Part shown: positions 16,361-25,568 of the stretch, one piece after another
Layout of the letters: each line of letters opens with the position of its first letter
How positions within the stretch are numbered: the first letter of the stretch is position 1
From: a bacterium
GTDB lineage: Bacteria; JACRDZ01; JAJRWM01
NCBI GenBank assembly: GCA_024276815.1
Contig: JAJRWM010000122.1
Location: forward strand, 1-28,931
Reading direction: 5' to 3'
Length of the DNA stretch: 28,931 nt
Translations under genes and position numbers: made by a program
The notes under the pieces: model-generated
Told to the model about the DNA's origin: nothing
The model's input: the letters and a program-made list of their open reading frames with translations, nothing else
Databases searched by the model: none

Positions 16361-16966
16361 TTAACTTCGTTTTCTCATGACACAGCTCAAAGCCCGGGGA
16401 CGATGGGACGGCGTGCCCTTGAAAATTGCGTCCTGAATGGCTACTATTTCGAATCGATTTTGAAAGTAGCCGGTTATTCCCCGTGGAGTAAAACGATGGG
16501 GACCGCCGTCTGTTGTTTCCTTGACGCTGAAGCATTTCAGGAAAAAGTAACCGCCGGGCTTTAACAGGTTGGCTACTATTTTGACGTAATTATCCCGTTC
16601 GTACAGGGGCAGGACATGAAAACAGCCCCGATCCAGTATCAGATCAAATTTTTTGTCCAGCCTGGTGTGCAGGATATCATCATGGATAAACTCAACACCG
16701 ATCTTTTCTTTTTCCGCCAGGTCCCGGGCTTTGCCCACGGCGGTCGCGGAGATATCCGTACCGATAACCTGAAAACCCCTTTTCGCCAACTCAAGAGCCT
16801 GGGTTCCGGGTCCGGAGCCAATATCCAGAACCAAGCCGGAAACAATCTTCAGGTCAGCCAGGTTTCGCTCAAAGTTCAGATCAAGATCAGGTTTATACCA
16901 GGGCATGGTTTCCACTTCCTGATCCCGGTAAAGCTTTTCCCAGTCAGGGAAGTTTTTTCCCGCCAT
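16361..16966 (-). CDS. Class I SAM-dependent methyltransferase
   Basis: 201 residues from ATG 16966, which has GAGG about 10 bases upstream; a TTG two codons earlier is less well placed. The SAM-binding fold is clear: motif I LDIGSGPGTQALELA, then VIGTDISATAV, DDILHTRLDKKFDLILDRG and LLKPGGYFFLKCFS. The N-terminal WEKLYRDQEVETMPWYKP resembles the TehB/thiopurine-methyltransferase-like group. The substrate is not predictable. It lies 17 bases downstream of mobB and is probably the last gene of the moeA-mobB operon, but nothing else ties it to molybdenum cofactor metabolism. Confidence 0.85.
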   Translation of the reverse strand: MAGKNFPDWEKLYRDQEVETMPWYKPDLDLNFERNLADLKIVSGLVLDIGSGPGTQALELAKRGFQVIGTDISATAVGKARDLAEKEKIGVEFIHDDILHTRLDKKFDLILDRGCFHVLPLYERDNYVKIVANLLKPGGYFFLKCFSVKETTDGGPHRFTPRGITGYFQNRFEIVAIQDAIFKGTPSHRPRALSCVMRKRS

Positions 16967-16983
16967 AAACAACAGTCCTCAGT

Positions 16984-17466
16984 TCAATCAAGCATTTTAT
17001 TGATAATGAACCGGCAAACGCTCTCAGCGTCGTTCCAGTCAAAATGGGGAATATTCATTCCAGGGTCATCCGGCCCGGCCGTGGCCAGCAGTTGCTCAGG
17101 AGAGCAGATCGCTCCTCTCACCACGCGCACCACTTCGATTTTAGGTTTATCAGCGGCGCTGAAACCTTCGGTGATAACCAGATCGAACTCCCCCAGATAG
17201 CTGTTTACCAGTTCATCCAGCGGGAGTTGGCTCCCGGTTTTTTTTATCAGGGCGAACTTTTGGGGCGAGGAAATCAGCACGGCCGCGGCTCCGGCGACCT
17301 GGTGGCGGTAGGTATCCTTACCTTCATGGTCGATGACAAAACGGTGAGTATCATGCTTGACAGTGGCGACGCGGTAACCCTGTTCACCAAAACAGACAAG
17401 GAGCTTTTCGATGAGAGTTGTTTTACCGCTGTTTTTCTTGCCGACAATGGAAAGAACGGGCGGCAT
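16984..17466 (-). CDS. mobB: Molybdopterin-guanine dinucleotide biosynthesis adaptor protein MobB
   Basis: 160 residues from ATG 17464-17466, which overlaps the moeA stop in a TGATG junction; a GTG three codons earlier is possible. The P-loop GKKNSGKTT lies at residues 9-17. VATVKHDTHRF and the FDLVITEGFS segment are also typical of MobB. MobB binds GTP and assists attachment of the nucleotide to molybdopterin. Together with MoeA it points to a molybdenum or tungsten enzyme using a dinucleotide cofactor, such as a formate dehydrogenase, encoded elsewhere. Confidence 0.92.
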   Translation of the reverse strand: MPPVLSIVGKKNSGKTTLIEKLLVCFGEQGYRVATVKHDTHRFVIDHEGKDTYRHQVAGAAAVLISSPQKFALIKKTGSQLPLDELVNSYLGEFDLVITEGFSAADKPKIEVVRVVRGAICSPEQLLATAGPDDPGMNIPHFDWNDAESVCRFIINKMLD

Positions 17467-18689
17467 CAGGTCCACATGCTGAAGTCTCTGATCTGGACTT
17501 CAACCATTTCCCCTTTTTTCAACACTTCAGTATCCTCCTTGCCAAGAATAAAACAATTGGCGAAACTCATGGTCGTCAGCACGCCTGAACCCTGGCGGTC
17601 AAAAGCGGTGACTTCGAAACCGCCATCGATATACTGGAAATTGCCCCGGAAAAACTGGCGTAAACCGGGTTTTTTGGTAATTTCGTTTCGCAGCCTGGCT
17701 TTAATGACCGGCTGGGTGTGATTGGATTTGCCCATCATTTTATTCATCAGCGGAACAACGAACTGCTCGAAACAGACAATAGACGAGACAGGGTTTCCCG
17801 GCAGACCAAATACCAGTCTTTGGTCCCATTTCCCGAAAAACAAAGGCTTCCCCGGCTTAATATTCACCTTCCAGAAAAGCTCCTCGACTCCGAGTTCGGC
17901 TAAGGCGGCTTTAACCACGTCGTATTTCCCCACCGAGACTCCCCCCATGGTTATGACGATATCGGCATGCTGGGTATTATAGAGCTTTTCCTTGATCCTG
18001 TTCTTGTCATCGGCGACTTTACCCAGGTTCCAGGCTTTGCCTCCGTACAGTTCAATCAATCCCATGATGGAGTGGGTATTGCTGGAACGGATTTTACCTT
18101 TACTGAGCGGTTCATCAATAGAGATTAATTCATCGCCGGTAGCGAGTATGACCACTCTTGGTTGTTCGCTGACCCTGATATACATACGCCCCAGGCTGGC
18201 TAAAACCCCCAGGTCAGCCGGCGTTATGGTTTTACCTGATTGCAAAACGGTGGTCCCGACGGGGATATCCTCACCGACTTTGCGGATATTTTCATTCAGC
18301 TTAACGGTATGGCTGATAAGGACTTCATCGTCGATTTCATCGACGTCTTCCTGCCGGACGACGGCGTCGGTGCCGATTGGCACAGGCGCTCCGGTCATGA
18401 TGCGGACTGTTTGCCCGAAGCCGAGAACGGTATCTGACGAACTGCCGGCGGCGATATCCTCGATTACTTTGAGCCTGACCGGGTTTTTCGCCGAGGCGTT
18501 TTCCAGATCGGCCAGCCGCACGCAATAGCCGTCCATAGCGGAATTGGTGAAGGGGGGGACGTTTATCTCGGCCGTGATATCATCTCTGATGACCCGCCCG
18601 ACAGCTTTGGCGATGGTGATATTGTCATTGGGAAGCCGCTGAGCGTTTTCCAGTATTATTTTAAGTGCTTCTTCAAAATTGATCGGCAA
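17466..18689 (-). CDS. moeA: Molybdopterin molybdenumtransferase MoeA
   Basis: 407 residues from a TTG start at 18687-18689, with AGGAG (18699-18703) 9 bases upstream. MoeA features in order: N-terminal AVGRVIRDDITAEINVPPF and NSAMDGYCVR, IMTGAPVPIGTDAVV, the MoCF-like domain with ILATGDELIS and GGVSVGKYDVV, GKPLFFGKW and FGLPGNPVSS, then the small C-terminal domain. The enzyme inserts molybdate into adenylated molybdopterin. Full length for the family. First gene of a moeA-mobB-methyltransferase operon driven by the promoter at 18728-18756. Confidence 0.95.
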   Translation of the reverse strand: MPINFEEALKIILENAQRLPNDNITIAKAVGRVIRDDITAEINVPPFTNSAMDGYCVRLADLENASAKNPVRLKVIEDIAAGSSSDTVLGFGQTVRIMTGAPVPIGTDAVVRQEDVDEIDDEVLISHTVKLNENIRKVGEDIPVGTTVLQSGKTITPADLGVLASLGRMYIRVSEQPRVVILATGDELISIDEPLSKGKIRSSNTHSIMGLIELYGGKAWNLGKVADDKNRIKEKLYNTQHADIVITMGGVSVGKYDVVKAALAELGVEELFWKVNIKPGKPLFFGKWDQRLVFGLPGNPVSSIVCFEQFVVPLMNKMMGKSNHTQPVIKARLRNEITKKPGLRQFFRGNFQYIDGGFEVTAFDRQGSGVLTTMSFANCFILGKEDTEVLKKGEMVEVQIRDFSMWT

Positions 18690-18727
18690 GCAGGGCTACT
18701 CCTGTTAATATTAATGAAAGCCTCAAC

Positions 18728-18756
18728 ATTATATCAACCTTCCGTCAAACTTGCAA
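18728..18756 (-). promoter_or_regulatory. Predicted extended -10 promoter for moeA
   Basis: On the minus strand TTGCAA (18751-18756), a 17-base spacer and TATAAT (18728-18733) preceded by TGA. The TGATATAAT string is identical to that of the glycosylation-operon promoter. A short inverted repeat, ACTTG...CAAGT (18749-18764), overlaps the -35 and might be an operator. Confidence 0.65.
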
Positions 18757-18793
18757 TAACAAGTCCGTGGCCCGGCCGGGGCAATCGCGCACT

Positions 18794-19711
18794 CTAAATC
18801 TCTTGAATCTTTCTCGCGATCACGTTGATTAATCCCATAAAACTGATGGGAACAAGTTGCTTACGAGCAAAACTGTCAGGCAAAAAAAACGTGCGACTTT
18901 TGGCAATAACGGGAGCGTAGCGGCTTAATCGGTTAAAAAGATAGGCCAGGCTGATATAGCGTTTATGAGTTTTGACTTCCACCAATTCAAAGCCCGCTTT
19001 GTTTAACAGGTATTCCAGGGTGTCAACGGTAAAATGAGACACGTGCATCGACATCAGAAAAGGATACCTGTCTTTCAGGAAATGAGCCATCAAACTGTCC
19101 ATATTATGAGTTGAAAAAGCGAACAAACCACCCTGCCGTAAAAGCTGGTTAACCAGCCGCATCTTTTCCGCGGGATAAAACAAATGTTCGATAACGTCCC
19201 ACATGGTTACGACATCAAATTTCTGGTTCTGGTAAACATCGGGAGTGAAGGTTTGGTTGACAATATTTTCCAGTTTAAGAGTGTCTGATGAATATTTTGC
19301 CGCCCAGACGCAAGGCTCAAGTCCGGAGACATCCCAGTCCTTTTCCCGGCAAACTTCCAGAAAAAAGCCAACATAGGAACCGATATCCAGGAGTTTTCCG
19401 GGAGCGGTGACGTGCTTTTCAATAAGGTCCAAAGAAACCCGGTAGGTTTTTTGACGAGCTGCTTTTTCATGTAGATGAAGAGTATCAACCACCCGGGTAT
19501 ATTTTTGGATCACTTCCTCTTCGGTAAAATGCGACACGGTAAAGATATAGCCACAGGAAGGACATTTACGGATTTCGCCGGGATTGCTCAAATCCAGGCT
19601 GGTGCAGGAAAACTCATCATCCTTTTTTGCCTGCGGATAATAATCACGGCGGGCGTTAAAATGCACCCTGGTATCTTTATTTTTACAGAGATTACATATT
19701 CCGCGAGACAT
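18794..19711 (-). CDS. SAM methyltransferase with N-terminal zinc ribbon
   Basis: 305 residues from ATG 19711; a TTG one codon earlier is the alternative. The N-terminus has two cysteine pairs (CNLC near residue 6 and CPSCGY near 51) that would bind zinc. The methyltransferase domain shows LLDIGSYVGFFLE near residue 108, VVTMWDVIEHLFYP and LLRQGGLFAFST. This layout is common among methyltransferases of surface-polysaccharide and secondary pathways, but the substrate is unknown. It is a single gene with tRNA genes divergent upstream. No strong promoter is seen; a perfect 10-bp palindrome (TAGTATACTA, 19801-19810) lies 90 bases upstream. Confidence 0.83.
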   Translation of the reverse strand: MSRGICNLCKNKDTRVHFNARRDYYPQAKKDDEFSCTSLDLSNPGEIRKCPSCGYIFTVSHFTEEEVIQKYTRVVDTLHLHEKAARQKTYRVSLDLIEKHVTAPGKLLDIGSYVGFFLEVCREKDWDVSGLEPCVWAAKYSSDTLKLENIVNQTFTPDVYQNQKFDVVTMWDVIEHLFYPAEKMRLVNQLLRQGGLFAFSTHNMDSLMAHFLKDRYPFLMSMHVSHFTVDTLEYLLNKAGFELVEVKTHKRYISLAYLFNRLSRYAPVIAKSRTFFLPDSFARKQLVPISFMGLINVIARKIQEI

Positions 19712-19860
19712 CAAGAAGGGATCAACTTTCTACCGGTCGGTTCGCAAAAACTTGCCGCCGCTGCTCACCGCCAAGCGTTTATGAAACCTAAATTAAACCA
19801 TAGTATACTAGCTTAGTTGGCAACAAATATGAAGAAAAAATGACCCGTGTGGTAATTTCC

Positions 19861-19889
19861 TTGACTTTATTTTTGTCCTGTGTTAAATT
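19861..19889 (+). promoter_or_regulatory. Predicted promoter for the tRNA-Val/tRNA-Asp/HU cluster
   Basis: TTGACT (19861-19866), a 17-base spacer and TAAATT (19884-19889). The tRNA-Val gene starts at 19904, a fitting distance for a short leader. Confidence 0.6.
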
Positions 19890-19903
19890 TTCCACTACCT
19901 TTA

Positions 19904-19979
19904 GGGCGGGTAGCTCAGCTGGGAGAGCATCGGCCTTACAAGCCGGGGGTCACAGGTTCAAGCCCTGTTCCGCCCACCA
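19904..19979 (+). tRNA. tRNA-Val (anticodon TAC)
   Basis: 76 bases with a complete cloverleaf. Acceptor GGGCGGG pairs with TCCGCCC, the anticodon loop CTTACAA gives TAC (reads GTA), the T-loop is TTCAAGC, and CCA (19977-19979) is encoded. Confidence 0.97.
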
Positions 19980-19982
19980 AGC

Positions 19983-20059
19983 GGGGTCGTGGTGTAGTTG
20001 GTTAACATGTCGGCCTGTCACGCCGAAGATCGCGAGTTCAAGTCTCGTCGGCCCCGCCA
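19983..20059 (+). tRNA. tRNA-Asp (anticodon GTC)
   Basis: 77 bases, 3 bases after tRNA-Val. Acceptor GGGGTCG pairs with CGGCCCC, the discriminator is G, the anticodon loop is CTGTCAC (GTC), and CCA is encoded at 20057-20059. Confidence 0.97.
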
Positions 20060-20105
20060 TTTATTAATCCCAAGGTAATTATAAGGGTGATTTCTTGAGG
20101 TATTC

Positions 20106-20426
20106 ATGACCAAGGTAGACTTAGCCAGCTTGCTTGCTGAACAGTTTGGTAAAACGCATACTGAGTCTATGCGGATACTGGATTTGATATTTTCCAGCGT
20201 GGCTGAGACAATTATTAAGGGTGAGCGTGTATATATCAAGGAGTTAGGTGTTTTCTTGGCGAAGGATCAAAAGCCTCGGGTAGGTCGCAATCCTCGCACT
20301 GGTGAGCGGATTGATATTCCGGCTATGCGGGTAGTAAAGTTCAAGCCGGCCAAGGAATTGAAGGAAACGACTCACACCAGTAGCAAAGAGACTTCGCCTG
20401 AGGAGCGCGACCTTTTAATAGGTTAG
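20106..20426 (+). CDS. HU/IHF-family DNA-binding protein
   Basis: 106 residues from ATG 20106, with GAGG 6 bases upstream. The HU fold is recognisable: helical N-terminus (MTKVDLASLLAEQFG), then VYIKELGVFLAKDQKPRVGRNPRTGE, where the conserved GRNPxTGE DNA-binding arm is intact, and VVKFKPAKELKE at the end of the fold. A charged, threonine- and serine-rich tail of about 18 residues extends beyond it. HU proteins bend DNA and organise the nucleoid. The gene is sandwiched between tRNA-Asp and tRNA-Phe on the same strand, so it may be co-transcribed with the tRNAs and released by tRNA processing. It ends in TAG. Confidence 0.93.
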   Translation: MTKVDLASLLAEQFGKTHTESMRILDLIFSSVAETIIKGERVYIKELGVFLAKDQKPRVGRNPRTGERIDIPAMRVVKFKPAKELKETTHTSSKETSPEERDLLIG

Positions 20427-20459
20427 TTTTTCCCAGGTCTATCATTTCCAGTTTAGCGT

Positions 20460-20535
<76 letters not shown>

Positions 20536-20595
20536 TTTATACCAAATAGTTACCTCCACTATAAAACTTCAGCTTCTCAGCTTTCTGCTTAAATC

Positions 20596-20775
20596 GTGCT
20601 TATTTTGAATTTGTTTCCCGTCAGCACATTTGGTGCGGGGCCTCAGGTACTGGCGGCGTTTCGCAATACGGCCCGAACTGTTTTGAAGCGATTAGGGTTT
20701 AACAACGTTGCTGCTCACTTCATGACGAATTACCCGCTGGCCTGCCGCCTCGTACGTTACGGGATAATTGAATGA
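20596..20775 (+). pseudogene. Possible fragment of a tyrosine-recombinase (integrase) gene downstream of tRNA-Phe
   Basis: An open frame of 59 codons (GTG 20596 to TGA 20775) follows the tRNA by 60 bases. It contains NLFPVSTF, then NTARTVLKRLGFNN and VAAHFM. This faintly recalls the FPS...NxALRRLGY...AHGFR stretch of P4-type integrases, but the GFR of the active-site box is absent. tRNA genes are usual integration sites for such elements, which is the main support. The match is weak and the frame may be meaningless. Nothing else is recognised in 20536-20798. Confidence 0.25.
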
Positions 20776-20798
20776 CCCTGACTCCAATTGGCTTATAC

Positions 20799-20827
20799 TT
20801 GACAGGAAACCTGGTTGAGTATAGGAT
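20799..20827 (+). promoter_or_regulatory. Predicted sigma-70-type promoter for the TerB-like/kinase/regulator operon
   Basis: A perfect TTGACA (20799-20804), a 17-base spacer and TAGGAT (20822-20827, four of six matches). Transcription would start near 20834, leaving about 30 bases before the ATG at 20865. Confidence 0.6.
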
Positions 20828-20864
20828 ATACTTTATATCTTGAAGGATGAGCTGTCGCCATATT

Positions 20865-21329
20865 ATGAAGTTATTAAATAATATTAAAAGCAAGGTCTTG
20901 AAATCACTCGGCGCCAAGGAGACTGAACCGGGCGTGAAACTGGATTTTCTGACACTTTTTGGCCGCCTCCTATATGAAGTAGCCGCTGTCAGCTCCGGGG
21001 CCAGCGATGAGGAACTGGAAGTTATTAAAGATATTATGCGGCAGGATATGAATATTTCGGAAAACGAGTGGGAGTATACTCTGCGGATTATCAGAGAACT
21101 GGCGGACCAGGATATCAACCTGAGAAAGATTACCTCTGAATTCAATTCTCTCGCCAGCTACAAAATGCGTCAGGATTTGATCGAAGATTTGCTGAAAGTG
21201 GCCAGCGCCGACAGGATAATCGAAAAGGTCGAGTTCAATAAAATAAAATGGATCGCCAAGTATTTGTGGATAACGCCCAAGGACTTTAACAGCATGAAAG
21301 AAAAGTACCAGTCGCGAATTGAGTTTTAA
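20865..21329 (+). CDS. TerB-like domain protein
   Basis: 154 residues from ATG 20865 (MKLLNNIKSK). An in-frame ATG at 20847 would add six residues but lies only about 13 bases from the predicted transcript start. The all-helical sequence shows the TerB/co-chaperone-like pattern: FGRLLYEVAAVSSGASDEEL, an acidic ISENEWEY loop, then LLKVASADRIIEKVEFNKIK and IAKYLWI. TerB-like domains are small metal-binding or scaffold modules often linked to stress or membrane functions. The gene is 3 bases upstream of a histidine kinase gene, so a role in the same signalling pathway is inferred. No membrane segment or signal peptide is seen. Confidence 0.7.
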   Translation: MKLLNNIKSKVLKSLGAKETEPGVKLDFLTLFGRLLYEVAAVSSGASDEELEVIKDIMRQDMNISENEWEYTLRIIRELADQDINLRKITSEFNSLASYKMRQDLIEDLLKVASADRIIEKVEFNKIKWIAKYLWITPKDFNSMKEKYQSRIEF

Positions 21330-21332
21330 GTT

Positions 21333-22694
21333 TTGAAGCTTAGTAAACAGGTATCATTTTCCCGGTATCAAAAACTGTTAATCCCCGTTGCGGTATGGTT
21401 AATACTGTTCAGCGGCTTTTTGTTTATCATGCACTTGATTATTCAGGGAGAAGTCGAAAAACAGCTTTGGCAAAGAGCCTTAACCGAAGGCTTTTACAAA
21501 GCCCGCCTGTTCCGCAGAACAACTCTTAAATATATGGCCAACCAAAGCAACGGACGGTTGCGCGACCTGAACGAACAGTTGATGGACGAAATATTTGACT
21601 ACTTCGCCGCTCCGGAAGATGTGGTGTTTGGCCAGTTGGAGGATAATGAGGGGGTTGTCTGGTGCAACTGCAAGAGCGATGAACTGGCTGAAATTCCCAC
21701 AACCAAAGTGGATATATTCTGGAATGATGTTGATACAGATATCAGCAAGATAATGCGGGAGGCCAGCCGGGTGAAAGGCACTCCCTATTATAATCTTATT
21801 CTGCCTATAGTGAAAAATGGCCGCATGGTCGGACGTATTTCCCTGGGTTTCTCCAGTTCCAAGACAGTTAAACGTATCCATGAAACCACCCGGATTATCA
21901 GGAAAAAACTGGGGCTTTACACCGCGCTCAGCCTCCTGGTTTTCACGATGCTCACTTACTATATTATCAAGTTGCTTTTTCGCATCAATCGCTTGCAACG
22001 CCACGCTGTGGAACGGGAACATTTCGCTTTGGTGGGACGCATGGCCAACGGACTGGCTCATGAGCTGAAAAATCCACTGAACGCCATGACTATGAGCGTC
22101 CAGATGATTGACGAGGACCTGACGAATGACGTTATCGATAAAGAACAATTTTCTGAAATGATCAATGATATCAAGCTGGAGGTGAGAAGGCTGAGCGGCG
22201 TGCTGGAAGGTTTCCTGAAGTTTGCCCGCCCCACTCCCCTGAAACTGGGACAAACCGACATCGCGGAGTTGGTCAATTCGGTTTCCCGGCTGCTTAAACC
22301 TCAACTAATAAAGAAAAATGTCGAACTAATACTTATAATACCCGATAAAATCCCGGAGCTTCTGCTTGACGGGGAAAAGATCAAGCAGGTTTTTATTAAT
22401 TTAATTCTTAACGCCCTGGAAGCCTCGACTTCGGGCAACAAGATTGAGGTCGCTCTCGAATACCGGAAAAAAGAACTGGCTGTTACGGTGACCGATTTTG
22501 GCGCCGGAATAACTTCGGAAAACCTGCCCCGTATTTTTGATACCTATTTTACGACGAAAAAAAGCGGCAGCGGATTAGGTTTGGCCATAACCAAAAAGAT
22601 TATCGAGGAACATGAAGGGCTGATCAAGGTTGAAAGCATTCCCGAAGTGAAAACTGTTTTTTCTATTATACTGCCGGCGAAAAGGAGTCTTTAA
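21333..22694 (+). CDS. Membrane sensor histidine kinase
   Basis: 453 residues from a TTG start at 21333. Two membrane segments (about residues 14-35 and 190-212) enclose an extracytoplasmic sensor region of about 150 residues with a Cache-like look (YYNLILPIVKNGRMVGRISLGF). The cytoplasmic part has the phosphoacceptor box NGLAHELKNPLNAM with His243, then the ATPase domain: N-box FINLILNALEAS near 354, DFGAGI near 389 and GSGLGLAITKKI near 413. It would autophosphorylate and pass phosphate to the next gene's product. The NtrC-type partner, whose GTG abuts this gene's TAA, makes a ZraS/AtoS-like class likely. The signal is unknown. Confidence 0.93.
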   Translation: MKLSKQVSFSRYQKLLIPVAVWLILFSGFLFIMHLIIQGEVEKQLWQRALTEGFYKARLFRRTTLKYMANQSNGRLRDLNEQLMDEIFDYFAAPEDVVFGQLEDNEGVVWCNCKSDELAEIPTTKVDIFWNDVDTDISKIMREASRVKGTPYYNLILPIVKNGRMVGRISLGFSSSKTVKRIHETTRIIRKKLGLYTALSLLVFTMLTYYIIKLLFRINRLQRHAVEREHFALVGRMANGLAHELKNPLNAMTMSVQMIDEDLTNDVIDKEQFSEMINDIKLEVRRLSGVLEGFLKFARPTPLKLGQTDIAELVNSVSRLLKPQLIKKNVELILIIPDKIPELLLDGEKIKQVFINLILNALEASTSGNKIEVALEYRKKELAVTVTDFGAGITSENLPRIFDTYFTTKKSGSGLGLAITKKIIEEHEGLIKVESIPEVKTVFSIILPAKRSL

Positions 22695-24068
22695 GTGATA
22701 ATTGTTCCCCACATACTAGTTGTTGAAGATGATGACAGTAACCGCCGTAAACTGGCCCAGGTACTGGAGAAAGCCGGCTATAACTGCACTGTCGCCGCCA
22801 GCGGCGGAGAGGCCATGGAGAAACTGGGGAAGGAAAGTTTTAACGCTGTCCTGTGCGACCTGATAATGCCTGATATTGACGGGCTTAGCCTGTTGCAAGA
22901 GATAAAAAAACAGTATCCTCAGATCGTTTTTATCCTGATTACCGGGCATGGTTCCGTCGAAACCGCGATAACCGCGATGAAAAGAGGCGCCTACGATTAT
23001 CTGACCAAGCCCATCGAAATCAAACGACTGAAAATTCTGCTGGAAAAAGCCTTGGAACAGCAACAGATAACCATAGAAAACATGGAGTTGAAAAGCCAGT
23101 TAAAAAAAGCCCGGCATGACCTTTCCCTGATTGGCAACAGCGCCGTGATGCATAAAATCTACCAGGTTATCCAGCAGGTCGCTCCAACGCCCGCCACGGT
23201 CCTGATCCAGGGCGAAAGCGGCACGGGCAAGGAGGTTGCGGCTAACGCCATTCAATCGTTGAGTGAACGAAAGGATGCGCCTTTTATCAAGGTTAATTGC
23301 GGCGCTCTGGGCCTGGGTGTCCTGGAAAGCGAGTTGTTTGGCCACGAGAAAGGCGCTTTCACCGGAGCGATCAGGACGCGCGAAGGACGCTTCAAACTGG
23401 CCGACGGCGGCACCATTTTCCTGGATGAAATTGGCGAAGCGGACCTGAAAACCCAGGTGAAACTGTTACGGATACTCGAAGAACAGAAGTTTGAGCGGGT
23501 TGGCGGTGAGAAAACTCTCAGCGTTGATGTCCGGGTGATTGCCGCGACCAATCAGGATCTAAAGCAAATGGTGGCGGAGAAAAAATTTCGGGAAGATCTT
23601 TACTACCGGCTGAAAGTGGTGAGCCTTTATATGCCGGCTTTAAGAGACCATCGGGAAGATATCCCCTTGTTGATTGCCAGTTTCGTGAACAAGTTTAATG
23701 AAGTGTACCGCAAACAGGTGGAGGGCTTCAGTAAAACCGCCTTAAATGGTTTATACGCTTATTCCTGGCCCGGTAACGTCAGGGAGTTGAAAAACGTAAT
23801 CGAGAGCATGGTGGTAATGACTAACAAGAAAGTTTTGGATTTTGACGATCTACCGCCCGAGGTTTGCCAGTTCCAGCAGAAACAGGAAAAACTGTCGCTC
23901 AACGTAGGTTGTTCCATGGCTGAAGTTGAAAAGATGGTGATCAGCAAGACGTTGGAATATACCGGCGGCGACCGGGAAAAAACCGCCGCGATACTCGGCC
24001 TCGGCAGCCGGACGATTTATCGTAAGATCAATGAATACGGTTTGAGGAAAATCCGCGATCTTTCTTAA
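22695..24068 (+). CDS. NtrC-family sigma-54-dependent response regulator
   Basis: 457 residues from a GTG start that directly follows the kinase stop; AAGGAG lies about 8 bases upstream, inside the kinase gene. The receiver domain (residues about 6-120) has acidic ED residues and phosphoacceptor Asp55 in [10 protein letters not shown], plus K in YLTKPIE. The AAA+ domain has Walker A GESGTGKE near 174 and an intact GAFTGA loop near 220, which contacts sigma-54. A Fis-type helix-turn-helix lies at about 415-450 ([18 protein letters not shown]). It should activate sigma-54 promoters, but I found no convincing TGGCAC-N5-TTGC site in this window, so its targets are probably elsewhere. Its stop overlaps the stop of the convergent foldase gene. 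Confidence 0.95.
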   Translation: MIIVPHILVVEDDDSNRRKLAQVLEKAGYNCTVAASGGEAMEKLGKESFNAVLCDLIMPDIDGLSLLQEIKKQYPQIVFILITGHGSVETAITAMKRGAYDYLTKPIEIKRLKILLEKALEQQQITIENMELKSQLKKARHDLSLIGNSAVMHKIYQVIQQVAPTPATVLIQGESGTGKEVAANAIQSLSERKDAPFIKVNCGALGLGVLESELFGHEKGAFTGAIRTREGRFKLADGGTIFLDEIGEADLKTQVKLLRILEEQKFERVGGEKTLSVDVRVIAATNQDLKQMVAEKKFREDLYYRLKVVSLYMPALRDHREDIPLLIASFVNKFNEVYRKQVEGFSKTALNGLYAYSWPGNVRELKNVIESMVVMTNKKVLDFDDLPPEVCQFQQKQEKLSLNVGCSMAEVEKMVISKTLEYTGGDREKTAAILGLGSRTIYRKINEYGLRKIRDLS

Positions 24069-25522
24069 CCGCTGTAAGCTTTCACGGCGTCCTGGTAGTT
24101 TTGCAACAGCACATCAACCTCGGCCTTCGAGCGCAGGCTGTCGTACCAGTTGTTAAGCAAGTCATCCAGTTTAGCGTTCAGGATTTCCTCTTTCAGGCCT
24201 TGTTTCTGTTTCTGGTACTCTTTTTCCTCGCCTTTCAGACGTTTTTTCAATTGTAGCAGGTAAAAGTCCCCGTCAATCGGGATCGGCTCGCTGACCTGAT
24301 TAATGCCCAGACCGGCGGCGGTCAACCAGAGTTTCTCCTGCCAGGGCAGCTCTTCGTTTATTTTATCTTGCCATTTCACTTCGTCACTGACGCTGACCGG
24401 CAAATTGAAAGCCGCCGCGGCATCCTTCAGAGTGCCGACCTCCGTGACTTTCATCCTGACCTTGGCCAGGAGATCCTTGGCTTTGTTTTTTTCCTCATCG
24501 CTAACGACCCTGGCCGCGACTTCTTCGTAAATGTCTTTTAAGGGTTGCAGCCTGGCCGGCTCATGACCGGTTACTTTAATTAAATGGTAGCCAAATTTGG
24601 TTTTGACCGGCTGGCTGATTTCACCAACCGCCAGGCTGAAAGCGGCTTCGTCAAATTCGGGCACCATCTGACCGCGCGGGAAAAAGCCCAGTCCACCGCC
24701 GGTAGGAGCGGAGCCGGGGTCGGCCGAGTATTTCCTGGCCAACTCGGCGAAATCAGCACCGGCGAGCAGTTCGGTTCTCACCTCCCGCGCTTTTTTGAGG
24801 GTCTCCTCAGCGTCGTCGTCTTCAAGAGAGAAAAGGATATGGCTGGCCTGCACTCTTTCCGGCGTTTTTAATTCATCAGTATGCTCATCGAAATACCGGG
24901 CGACTTTATCCCTGTTTACCAAGTCCGAAGGCTTCACTCTCAGGTAACTGAATTGCAGTTTATCATTCTTCTGGTCAAATAAGACGCGCGTTTCCGCTTC
25001 GGTGGCCACGGCGCTGTCTTTCACCAACAGTTCCAGTTTTTCCCGCAAAAGTTGCTTGCGCAGGTCTGCTTCAATGGATGGCCAGATCCTGGAATTGCGG
25101 GGGGTTTTTATGGCGGCGTTATATTTTGCCGCGTCGAACTTTTTGGCGGTCTGAAACTCGGGGAAAGTTTTGATTTTGGCGATTATTTCCCCGTTTGTCA
25201 CCCGCAAGCCCATTTCCCGGGCTTTTTGCTCCATGATTTTATCCTTGATCAGACCTTCCATGACCTGTTTTTCAATATTAAGCTGTTTGGCCAGTTCGTC
25301 AGTGTAATTATCACCCAGCATTTGCGACCAGTATTGCTGTACTTGCTGAAGCCGCTTGTAGTATTCCTGTGGCGAGATCGCCTCGCCGTTAACGACAGCG
25401 ACCCGGCTGACAGACTTACGGGCGGCTCCGCCCATCCCCCAGGATAAAAATATCGTTCCGACGAAGGCGAAAACGGTTACCCAGAGAATTGTTTTCATTC
25501 TGGTACGTAAAAATTGTAGCAT
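24065..25522 (-). CDS. ppiD: PpiD/SurA-like membrane-anchored peptidyl-prolyl isomerase
   Basis: 485 residues from ATG 25522, with AGGAG 8 bases upstream. A short cytoplasmic N-terminus is followed by one membrane helix (about residues 12-30), placing the rest in the periplasm. A SurA-type N-terminal chaperone domain begins near [17 protein letters not shown]. One parvulin domain spans about residues 225-325 ([45 protein letters not shown]). The family assists folding of outer-membrane and secreted proteins. Only one parvulin domain is recognisable. Its TAA is read from the same TTAA tetranucleotide as the convergent regulator's stop, with no terminator between. The symbol reflects architecture rather than proven orthology. 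Confidence 0.88.
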   Translation of the reverse strand: MLQFLRTRMKTILWVTVFAFVGTIFLSWGMGGAARKSVSRVAVVNGEAISPQEYYKRLQQVQQYWSQMLGDNYTDELAKQLNIEKQVMEGLIKDKIMEQKAREMGLRVTNGEIIAKIKTFPEFQTAKKFDAAKYNAAIKTPRNSRIWPSIEADLRKQLLREKLELLVKDSAVATEAETRVLFDQKNDKLQFSYLRVKPSDLVNRDKVARYFDEHTDELKTPERVQASHILFSLEDDDAEETLKKAREVRTELLAGADFAELARKYSADPGSAPTGGGLGFFPRGQMVPEFDEAAFSLAVGEISQPVKTKFGYHLIKVTGHEPARLQPLKDIYEEVAARVVSDEEKNKAKDLLAKVRMKVTEVGTLKDAAAAFNLPVSVSDEVKWQDKINEELPWQEKLWLTAAGLGINQVSEPIPIDGDFYLLQLKKRLKGEEKEYQKQKQGLKEEILNAKLDDLLNNWYDSLRSKAEVDVLLQNYQDAVKAYSG

Positions 25523-25568
25523 AATCAGGACTCCTGTTTTGATATTTTAGTAATAAAGAATAAAGGGG

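Noticed and set aside
19801-19810. Perfect palindrome TAGTATACTA as an operator for the upstream methyltransferase.
   Set aside because: AT-rich 10-base palindromes arise often by chance, no -35 is correctly spaced around it, and no regulator gene is adjacent.
21480-22304. 274-codon open frame on the minus strand.
   Set aside because: It is opposite the histidine kinase gene and has no domain of its own.
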